Shown here piece after piece: positions 5,481 through 5,521 of a stretch of DNA of 5,521 nt (its first letter is position 1; the number at the start of each line of letters is the position of its first letter). A program made the translations under genes and the position numbers. The notes under the pieces are model-generated. The model saw only the letters and a program-made list of their open reading frames with translations. It was not told where the DNA came from and made no database searches. This DNA is from Thiotrichaceae bacterium (GTDB lineage Bacteria; Pseudomonadota; Gammaproteobacteria; SZUA-229): NCBI GenBank assembly GCA_002746365.1, contig NVWZ01000014.1:27694-33214 (forward strand). The letters are read 5' to 3'.

Positions 5481-5521
5481 ATGAAAAATAAATCAGCCAA
5501 AAAATGGCTGGGTATTGCCAC
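5481..5521 (+). CDS. Start of an unidentified, probably exported protein (cut by window edge)
   Basis: ATG with a strong Shine-Dalgarno opens a frame that runs to the window end. Only 13 full codons are present: MKNKSAKKWLGIA. Four lysines in the first eight residues followed by WLGIA look like the n-region and the start of the hydrophobic core of a Sec signal peptide, so an exported or membrane protein is likely. It lacks the K/R-G-F-T-L-I-E motif of type IV pilins, so it is not an obvious pilA despite the sigma-54 promoter. I do not recognise the product. Upstream it has a long, elaborate control region, so expression is probably conditional and strong. Confidence 0.7.
   Translation, partial: MKNKSAKKWLGIA

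Noticed and set aside
5481..5521. Type IV pilin gene (pilA), suggested by the sigma-54 promoter and TGTC motifs
   Set aside because: The N-terminus lacks the conserved prepilin cleavage motif (G-F-T-L-I-E) within the visible residues and looks like an ordinary Sec signal start.
1..5521. CRISPR array, tRNA, rRNA, insertion sequence or prophage genes
   Set aside because: No regularly spaced repeats, no tRNA or rRNA-like sequences and no transposase or integrase frames were found.

Overview
The window most likely comes from a gammaproteobacterium, possibly marine or freshwater. The hints are an FG-GAP repeat surface protein, a CusA-type RND pump, an imperfect inverted intergenic repeat of the 'GTCATYCCCGAATG...CGGGAATCCAG' kind common in Proteobacteria, and good matches to CRP, FNR and sigma-54 sites. 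This is inference from features, not a taxonomic match.

Layout, all on the + strand: (1) bases 1-305 are the 3' end of a gene for an FG-GAP/beta-propeller repeat protein, cut by the window edge. (2) Bases 306-563 are intergenic and hold an 81-bp imperfect inverted repeat, a clear rho-independent terminator (440-472) and a tentative promoter for the next operon. (3) Bases 564-4940 are a two-gene copper/silver efflux operon. cusB encodes a periplasmic adaptor lipoprotein with an N-terminal heavy-metal-binding domain. cusA encodes the 1033-aa inner-membrane RND pump, with the three-methionine Cu(I)/Ag(I) site and the proton-relay residues intact. (4) Bases 4941-5480 form a 540-bp AT-rich regulatory region. 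(5) Bases 5481-5521 are the first 13 codons of another gene, with a strong Shine-Dalgarno and a basic N-terminus that looks like the start of a signal peptide.

The Cus proteins should work as two parts of a tripartite pump. CusB takes up and hands over Cu(I)/Ag(I) in the periplasm, and CusA drives export using the proton gradient. No outer-membrane channel gene (cusC/tolC-like) or cusF chaperone gene lies in the window. The channel must be encoded elsewhere, and the metal-binding domain on CusB may stand in for CusF.

The least ordinary part is the region upstream of 5481. From left to right it holds a perfect FNR/Anr box, a cluster of TGTCA half-sites placed like an enhancer, a full-consensus sigma-54 (-24/-12) promoter, a perfect CRP-type palindrome over the predicted start of transcription, two inverted repeats in the inferred leader, and a strong ribosome binding site. 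This suggests a tightly controlled, strongly expressed exported protein, but its identity cannot be read from 13 codons. I found no convincing wholly new system in the window.
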